This document shows positions 17,834 to 26,195 of a DNA stretch of 53,275 nt, piece by piece. Location: NCBI GenBank assembly GCA_017515345.1, contig JAFWFZ010000014.1, positions 1 through 53,275 of the forward strand, in the 5' to 3' direction. The notes beneath the pieces were generated by a model, which was not told the DNA's origin, made no database searches, and saw only the letters and a list, made by a program, of their open reading frames with translations. The position numbers were made by a program, and so were the translations under genes. This DNA comes from Oscillospiraceae bacterium. GTDB lineage: Bacteria; Bacillota; Clostridia; Oscillospirales; Oscillospiraceae. Numbering within the stretch: position 1 is the first letter of the stretch; each line of letters opens with the position of its first letter.

Positions 17834-18919
17834 ATGAACGATCGCATCTACAACTTCTCAGCGGGTCCCTCGATGCTCCCCCTGCCCGTGCTGGAGCAGG
17901 CGGCGGCGGAAATGACGAATTACAGGGGAAGCGGCCAGTCCGTTATGGAGATGAGCCACAGGAGCAAGGTCTATCAGGCTATCTTCGATGAGACGAAGGC
18001 CGATCTGAAGCGCATCATGAAGGTGCCCGATACCCATGAGATCCTGTTCATGCAGGGCGGGGCCACCCTCCAGTTCGCCGCGGCTCCCCTGAACCTGATC
18101 GGCGCCACCGGCAAGGCGGACTATGCCGTCACCGGCAACTTCTCCAATCTCGCAATGAAGGAGGCTAAAAAATACGGCGACATTCGTGTCGCCGCCAGCT
18201 CCGAGGACCGCGACCACTGCTATATCCCCTCCCAGGATCAGCTCAAGGTCGACCCCGAGGCCTCCTACTTCTATTACTGCTCCAATAACACCATCTACGG
18301 CACCGAGTGGAAGTACGTGCCCGACACGGGCAAGGTGCCCCTCGTCTGCGACATGAGCTCCGATATCATGTCCCAGCCTGTGGACGTTTCCAAATACGGC
18401 GTTATCTTCGCCGGCGTGCAGAAGAACATGGCTCCCGCCGGCATGGCCGTGGTGTTCGTGGACAAGGCCCTCTGCGGCAAGGCGCTGCCCATTACCCCCA
18501 AGATCATGGACTACCAGATCATGATCGACAAGGATTCCATGATGAACACGCCTCCCTGCTACACCATCTATATGCTCGGGCTCGTGCTCAAATGGGTCGA
18601 CAAGCAGGGCGGCATCGAGGGGCTGCAGGAGATCAAGAAGGCCAAGGCGAAGCTCCTCTACGACGTGCTGGATGAGAGCAGCCTGTTCAAGGGCCACGCC
18701 GACAGGGAGGCCCGCTCCGATATGAACGTCACTTTCCGCACCGGCAGCGAGGAGCTGGACGCCAAGTTCGTCAAGGAGGCCACCGAGGCCGGCTTCGTCA
18801 ACGTCAAGGGCCACCGGAACGTGGGCGGCATGCGCGCTTCCATCTACAACGCCATGCCCATGGAGGGCGCCAGGGCCCTGGCCGATTTCATGCGCGAATT
18901 CGAAATCAGGAATAAATGA
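17834..18919 (+). CDS. serC: Phosphoserine aminotransferase SerC
   Basis: The 361-residue class V aminotransferase converts 3-phosphohydroxypyruvate and glutamate to phosphoserine. It shows NFSAGPSMLP, GSGQSVMEMSHRSK, MQGGATLQFAAAPLNL, CDMSSDIMSQP, the Schiff-base segment AGVQKNMAPAG (Lys197), and GHRNVGGMRASIYNA near the C-terminus. AAGGCGGTG lies upstream of the ATG. serA follows after 10 bases, so both steps from 3-phosphoglycerate to phosphoserine are made together. Confidence 0.97.
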   Translation: MNDRIYNFSAGPSMLPLPVLEQAAAEMTNYRGSGQSVMEMSHRSKVYQAIFDETKADLKRIMKVPDTHEILFMQGGATLQFAAAPLNLIGATGKADYAVTGNFSNLAMKEAKKYGDIRVAASSEDRDHCYIPSQDQLKVDPEASYFYYCSNNTIYGTEWKYVPDTGKVPLVCDMSSDIMSQPVDVSKYGVIFAGVQKNMAPAGMAVVFVDKALCGKALPITPKIMDYQIMIDKDSMMNTPPCYTIYMLGLVLKWVDKQGGIEGLQEIKKAKAKLLYDVLDESSLFKGHADREARSDMNVTFRTGSEELDAKFVKEATEAGFVNVKGHRNVGGMRASIYNAMPMEGARALADFMREFEIRNK

Positions 18920-18929
18920 GGTCATTATC

Positions 18930-20096
18930 ATGTATACTGTAAAAACACTTAACAAGATCTCCCCCACCGGGCTCAACGTGCTGGACCCGGAGAAATACAC
19001 TGTGGACGATAACGCCCCGAATCCCGACGCTATTCTGGTCCGCAGCGCCAAGATGCACGATATGCAGTTCAATCCCGAGCTTCTGTGCATCGCCCGCGCC
19101 GGCGCAGGCACCAACAACATCCCCTCCGACCGCTGCGCGGATGAGGGCATCGTGGTCTTCAACACCCCCGGCGCCAACTCCGAGGCGGTGAAGGAGCTGG
19201 CCGTATGCGCCCTGCTTCTGGCCTCCCGTGACGTAGTGGGCGGCATTGAATGGGTCAAATCCATCGCGGACAAGGGCGACGAGGTCGCCGCCATGGTGGA
19301 AAAGGGCAAGAGCGCCTTCGTCGGGCCTGAGATCAAGGGCAAGAGCCTGGGCGTCATCGGTCTGGGCGCCGTGGGCGCGAAGCTGGCCGCCGCCGCCGCC
19401 AACCTGGGCATGAAGGTCTACGGCTACGATCCCTATATCTCCGTGGACGCCGCCTGGCATCTGTCCAGCGCCGTCATCCACGCCACCGACCTCGACACCA
19501 TTTTCAAGACGTGCGATTTTATCAGCATCCACGTGCCGTACATGGAGTCCACCCACCATCTGCTGAATGGCGACGCCTTCGCCAAGATGAAGGACGGCGT
19601 GCGCATCCTGAACCTGGCCCGGGCCGAGCTGGTGGACGATGAGGCGATCCTCGCCGCGATCGGCAGCGGACGGGTTGCCTGCTACGTCACCGACTTCCCC
19701 AACGGCGCCGTTGCCGGCAAGGACCACGTGATCGCCATCCCCCATCTGGGCGCTTCCACCCCCGAGAGCGAGGATAACTGCGCCTTCATGGCCGCCCGGG
19801 AGATCCGGGAGTACGTGGAAAACGGCAACATCATGAACTCCGTGAATATGCCGGCCGCCGTGCTGCCCCGCACCGGGGACTGCCGCGTCTGCGTCATACA
19901 CGAGAACGTGCCCGACATGATCGCGAAGATCACCTCCGCCGTCTCCTCCAAAAAGCTCAACATCGAGAACATGGTGAACGCCGGCACCAAGAACAGGAAA
20001 TACGCCTACACCATCATCGACATCACCGGCTCGGCCGACGGTCTCGCCGAGGAGATCAAGGCTATCGACGGCATCATCCGGGCACGCGTTCTGTAA
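18930..20096 (+). CDS. serA: D-3-phosphoglycerate dehydrogenase-like protein with ACT domain
   Basis: The 388-residue D-2-hydroxyacid dehydrogenase oxidises 3-phosphoglycerate with NAD, the first step of serine synthesis. ARAGAGTNNIP and FNTPGANSEAVKELA lie in the substrate domain, SLGVIGLGAVGAKLA is the NAD motif (GLGAVG 144-149), NLARAELVDD carries the catalytic Arg and IPHLGASTPES the catalytic His. The C-terminal 75 residues (RVCVIHENVPDMIAKIT onward) form an ACT domain. The catalytic Glu found in the TEP motif of E. coli SerA is not visible; the matching stretch reads DFPNGAV, which I believe is usual for this clostridial subgroup. GAGG lies 8 bases before the ATG. Confidence 0.92.
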   Translation: MYTVKTLNKISPTGLNVLDPEKYTVDDNAPNPDAILVRSAKMHDMQFNPELLCIARAGAGTNNIPSDRCADEGIVVFNTPGANSEAVKELAVCALLLASRDVVGGIEWVKSIADKGDEVAAMVEKGKSAFVGPEIKGKSLGVIGLGAVGAKLAAAAANLGMKVYGYDPYISVDAAWHLSSAVIHATDLDTIFKTCDFISIHVPYMESTHHLLNGDAFAKMKDGVRILNLARAELVDDEAILAAIGSGRVACYVTDFPNGAVAGKDHVIAIPHLGASTPESEDNCAFMAAREIREYVENGNIMNSVNMPAAVLPRTGDCRVCVIHENVPDMIAKITSAVSSKKLNIENMVNAGTKNRKYAYTIIDITGSADGLAEEIKAIDGIIRARVL

Positions 20097-20124
20097 AAAG
20101 CCCGATCCTTTAAGGAGGACAGTA

Positions 20125-21009
20125 ATGCTGAAAAGTCTGATGCTCATCGTCAATCCCTTCTCCGGCCGCGGCAAGGCGAAGGAATTCCTCTATGATATTC
20201 TGGAGCAGTTCTGCCACAAGGGCTATCTCGTCAACGTCTTCCTGGCGGGCGGGCCCGACAGTGTGGAGGAGTTGGCCAGGAAATACGCCGGCGGCTTCGA
20301 GATGGTCGTCTGCGTGGGCGGGGACGGCACTCTGTCCGATACCATTTCCGGTCTCATGTACAGCGAGGTCCGCCCGCCCGTAGGGTATATCCCCATGGGC
20401 ACGGCAAACGATATGGCCTCGACACTGGACCTCTCCCACAACCCGGTGGAGGCGGCAAAAAGGATCGTGAACGGCACCTCCTTCCCGCTGGACGTCGGCG
20501 CGTACAAGGATCGGTTCTTTACCTATGTGGCGGCCTTCGGCGCGTTCACCGAGGTCAGCTACTCCACCCCCCAGAATGAGAAGCGGGCGCTGGGCCACCT
20601 GGCGTATGTGTTCCGCGGCATCAGCAGCGTGGCCTCCATCAAGCCGAAACACACGGTCGTGGAGTACGACGGGGGCGTGCTGGAGGACGATTACATCTTC
20701 GGCAGCGTCACCAACTCCACCAGCGTGGCCGGGATGGTCAAGCTGGACCCCAGCGACGTATCCCTCAGCGACGGGGAATTCGAGATCATCCTGGTGAAGC
20801 AGCCCATGAATCTGGTTGAATTCAGCGACCTTGTGGACAATGTCACCCATCAGAATTTTCAGTCGGAGAACCTGAAGCTGCTCCACTCCAAAAAAGTCAG
20901 ATTCACCTTCGACGAACCCGTGGACTGGACACGGGACGGGGAAAACGGCGGGCGCCATCGGGTCATCGAGATCGAAAACCGCGCCAGCGCCATCCAGCTT
21001 ATTCTATAA
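20125..21009 (+). CDS. YegS/DagK-type lipid kinase
   Basis: The 294-residue protein belongs to the diacylglycerol kinase catalytic-domain family: LIVNPFSGRGKAKE at the N-terminus, VVCVGGDGTLSDTISGL with the GGDGT motif at 65-69, and GYIPMGTANDMAS for nucleotide and substrate binding. Family members phosphorylate diacylglycerol or related lipids at the membrane face. TTAAGGAGG precedes the ATG, 28 bases after serA, so the gene may be read from the serC promoter. The exact lipid cannot be inferred. Confidence 0.9.
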   Translation: MLKSLMLIVNPFSGRGKAKEFLYDILEQFCHKGYLVNVFLAGGPDSVEELARKYAGGFEMVVCVGGDGTLSDTISGLMYSEVRPPVGYIPMGTANDMASTLDLSHNPVEAAKRIVNGTSFPLDVGAYKDRFFTYVAAFGAFTEVSYSTPQNEKRALGHLAYVFRGISSVASIKPKHTVVEYDGGVLEDDYIFGSVTNSTSVAGMVKLDPSDVSLSDGEFEIILVKQPMNLVEFSDLVDNVTHQNFQSENLKLLHSKKVRFTFDEPVDWTRDGENGGRHRVIEIENRASAIQLIL

Positions 21010-21014
21010 ACGAT

Positions 21015-21045
21015 CACTGCGGGCATGGTTCACATGCCCGCAGTG
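21015..21045 (+). other. 13-bp perfect hairpin without T tract
   Basis: CACTGCGGGCATG (21015-21027) and its complement (21033-21045) enclose GTTCA. GATTAACGGG follows instead of T residues, so termination is doubtful; the stem ends 8 bases before the ymdB ribosome binding site. It could stabilise mRNA ends or be a processing site. Confidence 0.55.
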
Positions 21046-21063
21046 GATTAACGGGAGAATACT

Positions 21064-21840
21064 ATGTCTGTGAACATCCTGGCGGTAGGAGACGTCACCG
21101 GCTCCTCCGGGCTCAAGTTCCTCTCCGCCAAGCTCAAAACCCTGAAAATGCTCAAAAACATCGCCTTCACCGTTGTGAACGGGGAAAACGCCTCCGGCGT
21201 TGGCGTCACGCCCTCCCAGTGCGAGGACATCTTCTGCGCCGGGGCTGACGTGATCACCCTCGGCAACCACACCTGGGGCAGGCGGGAAATAGAGCCCTAT
21301 CTGGACGACTGCCCCTATATCCTGCGGCCCGCCAATTATGCGCCGCAGGTGGCAGGCCGCGGCTTCGGCGTGTTTGACGCTCCCTTCGGCAGCGTGCTCG
21401 TCATGAATCTGATTGGCCGGTGCGGCATGGCCTTCGGGCCGGACAATCCCTTTTTCGCGGCGGACCGGATCCTGAAAAATGCGGAGCCGCGCGTCATCCT
21501 GGTGGATATGCACGCGGAAGCTACCAGTGAAAAAGCCGCCATGGCCTACTATCTGGACGGTCGGGTCAGCGCCGTGTGGGGCACCCACACCCACGTGCAG
21601 ACCTCGGATGGGCGCGTTCTCCCCGGCGGCGCGGGCTTCATCACCGATCTCGGCATGACCGGCCCGGTGGATTCCGTCATCGGCATCACGCCGGAGCTGT
21701 CCGTTTCAACCTTCCTGGGCAATCCCCCCAGGCGCTATGTGCAGGCGCCGGGCCCCGCCAAGCTGGAGGGGGCCATTTTCGAGATCGATGAGAATACCGG
21801 CCGCTGCCTGAGTGTGGAGGCTATCCGTGTCACAGATTAG
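21064..21840 (+). CDS. ymdB: YmdB-family metallophosphoesterase
   Basis: The 258-residue protein has the family metal-binding segments ILAVGDVTGSSGLKF (Asp9), VVNGENASGVGVT, TLGNHTWGRREI, DMHAEATSEK and WGTHTHVQTSD. In Bacillus YmdB is a 2',3'-cyclic nucleotide phosphodiesterase affecting biofilm and motility choice. The second Gly of the usual ENAAGG is Val here, a minor change. GGGAGAATACT precedes the ATG. The next gene starts 9 bases after its stop. Confidence 0.94.
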   Translation: MSVNILAVGDVTGSSGLKFLSAKLKTLKMLKNIAFTVVNGENASGVGVTPSQCEDIFCAGADVITLGNHTWGRREIEPYLDDCPYILRPANYAPQVAGRGFGVFDAPFGSVLVMNLIGRCGMAFGPDNPFFAADRILKNAEPRVILVDMHAEATSEKAAMAYYLDGRVSAVWGTHTHVQTSDGRVLPGGAGFITDLGMTGPVDSVIGITPELSVSTFLGNPPRRYVQAPGPAKLEGAIFEIDENTGRCLSVEAIRVTD

Positions 21841-21849
21841 GGGGTACGT

Positions 21850-22551
21850 ATGAAAGCGCTCATCACCGGCGCCTCCCGGGGCATCGGCCGCGCCTGCGCG
21901 GAGGCATTTTCCGCCGCCGGGTATCAGGTATCCGGGCTCTACCTCTCCAGCGGAGAGGCGGCGGAAAACCTCGCGGACGGGACCGGCTGCCGCGTCATCA
22001 GGGCAGACGTGGCCGATGCGGAGGCGATCCGCTCTCTGCCCGGGGACGTGCTGGATACGGACGTGCTCCTCTGCTGCGCGGGCGTCTCTCTCTCCGGGCT
22101 CGTCACCGATCTGACGGACGGGGAGATCCGACGGCTGTTCGACGTGAACTTCTTCGGTACGCTCCACTGCATCCGCGCCGTCGTGCCCCACATGGTCCGC
22201 CGGAAATCCGGCGTGATCCTCACCGTGTCCTCCATGTGGGGGCAGGTTGGCGCCTCCTGCGAGTCCGTCTACTCCGCCTCCAAGGCGGCGGTCATCGGGC
22301 TGACCAAGTCCCTGGCCAAGGAGCTGGGTCCCAGCGGCATACGGGTCTGCTGCATCGCCCCCGGCGTCATCGACACGGACATGAACGCCTCCCTCTCCGC
22401 GGAGGAGCTGGAGGCGCTCCGACTGGACACCCCGCTGGAGCGCATCGGAACGCCGGAGGATATTGCGGAAACGGCACTGTTTCTCGCCTCCGACAGGGCA
22501 CGATTCATCACCGGACAGGTGATCGGCGTCAGCGGCGGCTTCGTGATCTGA
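21850..22551 (+). CDS. Short-chain dehydrogenase/reductase (FabG-like)
   Basis: The 233-residue classical SDR has ALITGASRGIGRA (nucleotide motif), LCCAGVS in place of NNAG, ILTVSSMWG with the catalytic Ser, YSASKAAVIGLTKSLAKEL with Tyr141 and Lys145, and IAPGVIDTDM. It resembles 3-oxoacyl-ACP reductases but is not in a fatty acid cluster, and it is a little short, so the substrate is open. TAGGGGG precedes the ATG. Confidence 0.88.
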   Translation: MKALITGASRGIGRACAEAFSAAGYQVSGLYLSSGEAAENLADGTGCRVIRADVADAEAIRSLPGDVLDTDVLLCCAGVSLSGLVTDLTDGEIRRLFDVNFFGTLHCIRAVVPHMVRRKSGVILTVSSMWGQVGASCESVYSASKAAVIGLTKSLAKELGPSGIRVCCIAPGVIDTDMNASLSAEELEALRLDTPLERIGTPEDIAETALFLASDRARFITGQVIGVSGGFVI

Positions 22552-22563
22552 ATCGAATTTGGT

Positions 22564-22614
22564 TATAAACGCATACGAACGTTGCATTTGACAGCGGGGA
22601 CGTATGCGTTTATA
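22564..22614 (+). repeat. 14-bp perfect inverted repeat around the DUF4125 operon promoter
   Basis: TATAAACGCATACG (22564-22577) and its exact complement (22601-22614) are 23 bases apart. The right arm covers part of the spacer and the first four bases of the -10 box; the -35 box lies between the arms. This is the layout of a repressor operator. A terminator role for the preceding SDR gene is also possible because CTTTTATC follows. Confidence 0.75.
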
Positions 22615-22616
22615 CT
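22588..22616 (+). promoter_or_regulatory. Promoter of the DUF4125-TPR-DUF4037 operon
   Basis: TTGACA (22588-22593) and TATACT (22611-22616) with a 17-base spacer. Predicted start near 22623. Confidence 0.87.
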
Positions 22617-22659
22617 TTTATCAGGAATTCTGAATATCAAGACTGTGAGGTGCTATGAA

Positions 22660-23361
22660 ATGGATAAAAGAGAACTGATCCAGGCCATTGTCGACTTAGA
22701 ATGGCCCATGTTCCACAACGTCAACGGGGAGGACGCTCCCAAGGCAGACTGCCAGAACGACCGCGCCACCTTCACCGGCATGCGCACCGGCCAGTTCGCC
22801 GCCTGGGACGAGGAGACCCTTGCCTCCTACCTGGAGGATCTGAAGGCCGCCGTGGCCGCCGGGCGAAATCTCGATACCGAGAAGTATATCCACATGATGA
22901 AGACCACCTCTCCCAGCAAATACGAGCAGCTCTCCAAGCGGTGCGTATTCCCGGATGAGGAGGGCCTCGCCTACGCCCAGAAGATCACCGACAAGATGAT
23001 CGACCAGACCGTTGCCCTGTTCGACGCGTACCCCTACGTGGCGGGCAGCGGACGTCCCCTGCGCAGCCAGGAGGACTGGAGCGGCGTCACCTCCATCGAG
23101 ACGTACCAGAAGGGCGAGCTCTACACCTATTCCACCAAAACCCTGAAGCTCCTGTGGGCGCATATGGAGAAGCTGGAGGCTGAGGGGCTCTCCCTGGCCA
23201 AGCTGATCCTGGAGAACAGCGTCCGGTACTACGGCTACAAGGATCTGGAAGAGGCGGAAGCCGGCATGAAGAAGTTCGCCGAGTCCCAGCCCATCGAGTT
23301 CTCCTTCGGCTGCGGCTGCTGCAGCGACGATGACTGCGGCGACGGTGGCTGTTGTGGCTGA
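22660..23361 (+). CDS. DUF4125 family protein
   Basis: The 233-residue protein contains the segments LIQAIVDLEWPMFHNVN, CQNDRATFTGMRTGQF and MMKTTSPSKYEQL, which I recognise as DUF4125, a family without known function often found beside DUF4037. It is mostly helical and soluble. The last 20 residues hold six cysteines with acidic residues (CGCCSDDDC, then CC), a possible metal site. The frame is open back to 22582, but GAGGTG precedes the ATG at 22660, which also lies after the predicted transcription start. The 3' end overlaps the TPR gene by 32 bases. Confidence 0.85.
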   Translation: MDKRELIQAIVDLEWPMFHNVNGEDAPKADCQNDRATFTGMRTGQFAAWDEETLASYLEDLKAAVAAGRNLDTEKYIHMMKTTSPSKYEQLSKRCVFPDEEGLAYAQKITDKMIDQTVALFDAYPYVAGSGRPLRSQEDWSGVTSIETYQKGELYTYSTKTLKLLWAHMEKLEAEGLSLAKLILENSVRYYGYKDLEEAEAGMKKFAESQPIEFSFGCGCCSDDDCGDGGCCG

Positions 23362-24286
23362 TACCCTGAACGTATTCTTTGACCGGCTGGACGCCCTGTT
23401 TCAGGAGGGCGACCAGCAGAAGATCGAGCGTTTCCTCCACCAGACGATGGACGGCTATGAGATCGCCGGGATGCGGCGCAGCGCCGAATACGCCACGGTG
23501 GAAAACGAGCTGGCCTGTTTCCTCCGGGGCGTGAGCCGTTACGAGGAGTCGGAGCGCGCGTTTGAGGACGCCCTCGCCATCCTCGAGGAGCGCGGCCTGC
23601 GGGGCACCGTGCAGTTTGCCACCGTGGTCATCAACCGGGCGGGCCTCTGCCGTCTCCGGGGCGACCACGGCCGCGCGGCGGAGCTGTTTCTGGAAGCGAA
23701 GCAGCTTTTGGAGGAGATCGGCGAGACCGGGCACTACGCCTATGCCAGCGTCCTCAACAACCTCTCCCTCGTCTATCAGGACACAGGCGAGCTGGATAAG
23801 GCGCTTGAGATGACGAAAGCGGCTTACGAATACTTCCGGGACAGGGACGCCTCCGAGCATGAGCTTGCCACGTCCCTGGTGAACATCGCCGCCGTATATC
23901 TCCGGATGAACGACCTGGAAAACGCGGAGGCTTACTCCGACCGCGCCCTCGCCATGTACGACGCCATGGAGGAGGAAAACGTGCACCACGCCGCCGCTCT
24001 CACCGCTTCCGGCGTCATCCGGTTCCGCGCGGGGGACGGCGAGGCCGCTTTGGAGCGGTTCCGCCGCAGCCTCGGCCTGACGGAGCACTTCTTCGGCAAA
24101 AACATCGAGTATGCCGTGACGGAGCACAACATCGCCTCCGTGCTGCGGCAGCTCGGCAGGACGGCGGAAGCGCTGGAAACCCTTACGGCAGCGCGGTCCG
24201 ATCTTGCCAACCTGCTGGGCGGCGGGCACCCGCGTGTCCGTTCCTGGGACGAGGAGATCCATGAGCTGGAGGCGATGGCCAAATGA
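23330..24286 (+). CDS. Tetratricopeptide repeat protein
   Basis: The 318-residue protein consists almost wholly of helical TPR pairs from about 55 to 310; clear units include RYEESERAFEDALAILEE, DHGRAAELFLEAKQLLEE, GELDKALEMTKAAYEYF and LENAEAYSDRALAMYD. Such proteins act as scaffolds. The ATG at 23330 lies inside the DUF4125 gene and has no clear Shine-Dalgarno; a GTG at 23345 or 23354 is also possible, so the first few residues are uncertain. Overlap with DUF4125 upstream and DUF4037 downstream points to coupled translation of the three proteins. Confidence 0.87.
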   Translation: MTAATVAVVADTLNVFFDRLDALFQEGDQQKIERFLHQTMDGYEIAGMRRSAEYATVENELACFLRGVSRYEESERAFEDALAILEERGLRGTVQFATVVINRAGLCRLRGDHGRAAELFLEAKQLLEEIGETGHYAYASVLNNLSLVYQDTGELDKALEMTKAAYEYFRDRDASEHELATSLVNIAAVYLRMNDLENAEAYSDRALAMYDAMEEENVHHAAALTASGVIRFRAGDGEAALERFRRSLGLTEHFFGKNIEYAVTEHNIASVLRQLGRTAEALETLTAARSDLANLLGGGHPRVRSWDEEIHELEAMAK

Positions 24287-25218
24287 ACGGACTCGAGCTC
24301 TCAAGAGCGTATTTTGAAAACAGTGTAAAGCCCCGGCTGAGGGCGGAATTCCCGGAGCTCTACGATCAGCTCGCCGCCGGGCTCGTGGGCAACGGCTCCG
24401 AGTGCTTCGGCTTTGACGACGAGTGGAGCCGGGATCACGACTGGGGCGTGGATTATTTCATCTGGGTGCCGGAGGCGCTGCGGGACAGGATCCCGGAGCT
24501 CTCCGCCTTCCGGCTTAGCGTATTTGAAAGCGATCCCCCTCTCTTCTCCCGGACCCGCTCCGAATACGGCGCGCGGATCGGCGTGATGACCGTGGGCGAC
24601 TTTTACCGTTCCCTCATCGGCTTCCCCCGCGGCCCGGAGCAGCTTCTTGACTGGAGAAGGGTCCCGGAGGAGAATTTCGCCATGGTGGTGAACGGCAGCG
24701 TCTTCATGGACAACGCCGGGGAGTTCACCGCCATCCGGGAACGGCTCCTGAAATTCATGCCCGAGGATCTCCGCCGCAAAAAGCTGGCGGCCAAGTGCAT
24801 GGCTCTGGCGCAGACCGGGCAGTATAACCACATGCGCATGGCAAAGCGGGAGGACTGGGTGGCCGTGCGGGCATGCCTCAGCCGCTTCAGCGATACGGCC
24901 ATCGCGGCGGTCTTTCTCCTGAACAAGACATTCCGGCCATATTACAAGTGGGCCTTCCGCATGATGTCCCGTCTGCCCATCCTGGGCGACGAGATCGGGC
25001 CCCATCTCACCGCGCTGGCTGTCTCCGGCCTGAACGGCGAGGAGGATCTCCGTCTTCAGCAGGAGCATATCTCCGCTGTCTGCCGGCTCATCATCGGGGA
25101 GCTGCGTCGACAGGGGCTCGCCTTCTCGGACGACTGGTTCATGACCACCCACGGGGAGGAGGTCCAGTCCTCCATCACCGATCCCACCCTTCGTTCCCTG
25201 CCCACACAATACGAATGA
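24283..25218 (+). CDS. DUF4037 family protein, nucleotidyltransferase-like N-terminus
   Basis: The 311-residue protein has GNGSECFGFDDEWSRDHDWG at 36-55. The GS followed by DxD (Asp51, Asp53) is the pattern of minimal nucleotidyltransferase folds (GS...DxD), which DUF4037 proteins share. The rest is helical, with a conserved KKLAAKCMALAQTGQYNHMRM segment and a C-terminal region that may be an accessory helical domain. If active it would transfer a nucleotide to a small molecule, RNA or protein; nothing in the sequence names the target. Its ATG overlaps the TPR stop by 4 bases. Confidence 0.83.
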   Translation: MNGLELSRAYFENSVKPRLRAEFPELYDQLAAGLVGNGSECFGFDDEWSRDHDWGVDYFIWVPEALRDRIPELSAFRLSVFESDPPLFSRTRSEYGARIGVMTVGDFYRSLIGFPRGPEQLLDWRRVPEENFAMVVNGSVFMDNAGEFTAIRERLLKFMPEDLRRKKLAAKCMALAQTGQYNHMRMAKREDWVAVRACLSRFSDTAIAAVFLLNKTFRPYYKWAFRMMSRLPILGDEIGPHLTALAVSGLNGEEDLRLQQEHISAVCRLIIGELRRQGLAFSDDWFMTTHGEEVQSSITDPTLRSLPTQYE

Positions 25219-25231
25219 AAGGATGCCAGAC

Positions 25232-26158
25232 ATGAAAAAAGTTCTGATCATCGGCGGAAGCTATTTTGTCGGACGCGTGTTCTGTATCCAGGCTTCCCGC
25301 ACCGAGAATTTCGAGATCACTGCCGTCAACCGCGGCCGGGCGCCCATCAACAAGCCCCACGTCCGTGAGCTTGTTTTCGACAGGAACGACGGCGAGGCCA
25401 TCCGGGAGCAGCTTCTCCCCCAGCTCGGGGACGAGAAGTTCGACGCCCTGATCGACACCTGCGCCTATGAGCCGGGCCAGATCCGCAACGCCGTCGAGCA
25501 GTTCGGTGACAGGATCGGCCAGTATATCTATTTCAGCACCGCCAGCGTCTACTCGACCGATGACCTCACCATGCGGCACGAGGGCGACCCCGTCATGGCG
25601 GAGCCGAAGGTCCGCACGGAGATGAGCGACTACGTCTACAAAAAGCTGCTGCTGGAAAATGAGCTGATCGAGGAGTGCGGCAAGCGGAACATCCCCTATA
25701 CGATCCTTCGGCCGACCATCATCTTCGGCCCCCTGAACTACACCCCCAGGGAGAGCAAATTCATCGAGCTCATCGCCCGGGGCCATGTGGTGCCCCTGCT
25801 GGTGGGCGCCCCCGCCAAGTTCAACATGGTTTATGTCATCGATATATCCCGCGCCCTCCAGCTCATGGTCGGGGACGAGCGTGCCTACAACGAGATCTTC
25901 AACCTCTCCGCGCCGGAGATCATCGACCGTCCCTTCTTCTACGAGAGTCTGGAGCGTTTCAACGGGGAACCCTACCAGAAGCGGGAGTACACCATCGAGG
26001 AGGCGCCGGGCCAGGATATCCCCCTGACGCTGCCCACAGTGTACGACGAGCTCTACAGCGGCGAGAAGTTCGCCAGGACCTTTGACTTCAAGTACACCCC
26101 CTATGAAGACGCCATGAAGAACACCTTCGATATTTTCAAATCCCTGTACACCTCGTAA
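25232..26158 (+). CDS. NAD-dependent epimerase/dehydratase family protein (extended SDR)
   Basis: The 308-residue protein has KVLIIGGSYFVGR (nucleotide motif 8-14), FSTASVYS with the catalytic Ser/Thr, YVYKK giving Tyr134 and Lys138, and LRPTIIFGP. It resembles NAD-binding sugar-nucleotide epimerases and the chloroplast-type mRNA-binding SDRs more than any enzyme of known substrate. AAAGGA lies 8 bases before the ATG at 25232; an ATG at 25223 is too close to that site. It follows DUF4037 by 13 bases and is part of the same transcription unit. Confidence 0.86.
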   Translation: MKKVLIIGGSYFVGRVFCIQASRTENFEITAVNRGRAPINKPHVRELVFDRNDGEAIREQLLPQLGDEKFDALIDTCAYEPGQIRNAVEQFGDRIGQYIYFSTASVYSTDDLTMRHEGDPVMAEPKVRTEMSDYVYKKLLLENELIEECGKRNIPYTILRPTIIFGPLNYTPRESKFIELIARGHVVPLLVGAPAKFNMVYVIDISRALQLMVGDERAYNEIFNLSAPEIIDRPFFYESLERFNGEPYQKREYTIEEAPGQDIPLTLPTVYDELYSGEKFARTFDFKYTPYEDAMKNTFDIFKSLYTS

Positions 26159-26195
26159 GCAGGACCGCCGGGATCCCGAAAGGAGCTGCCCCCAA

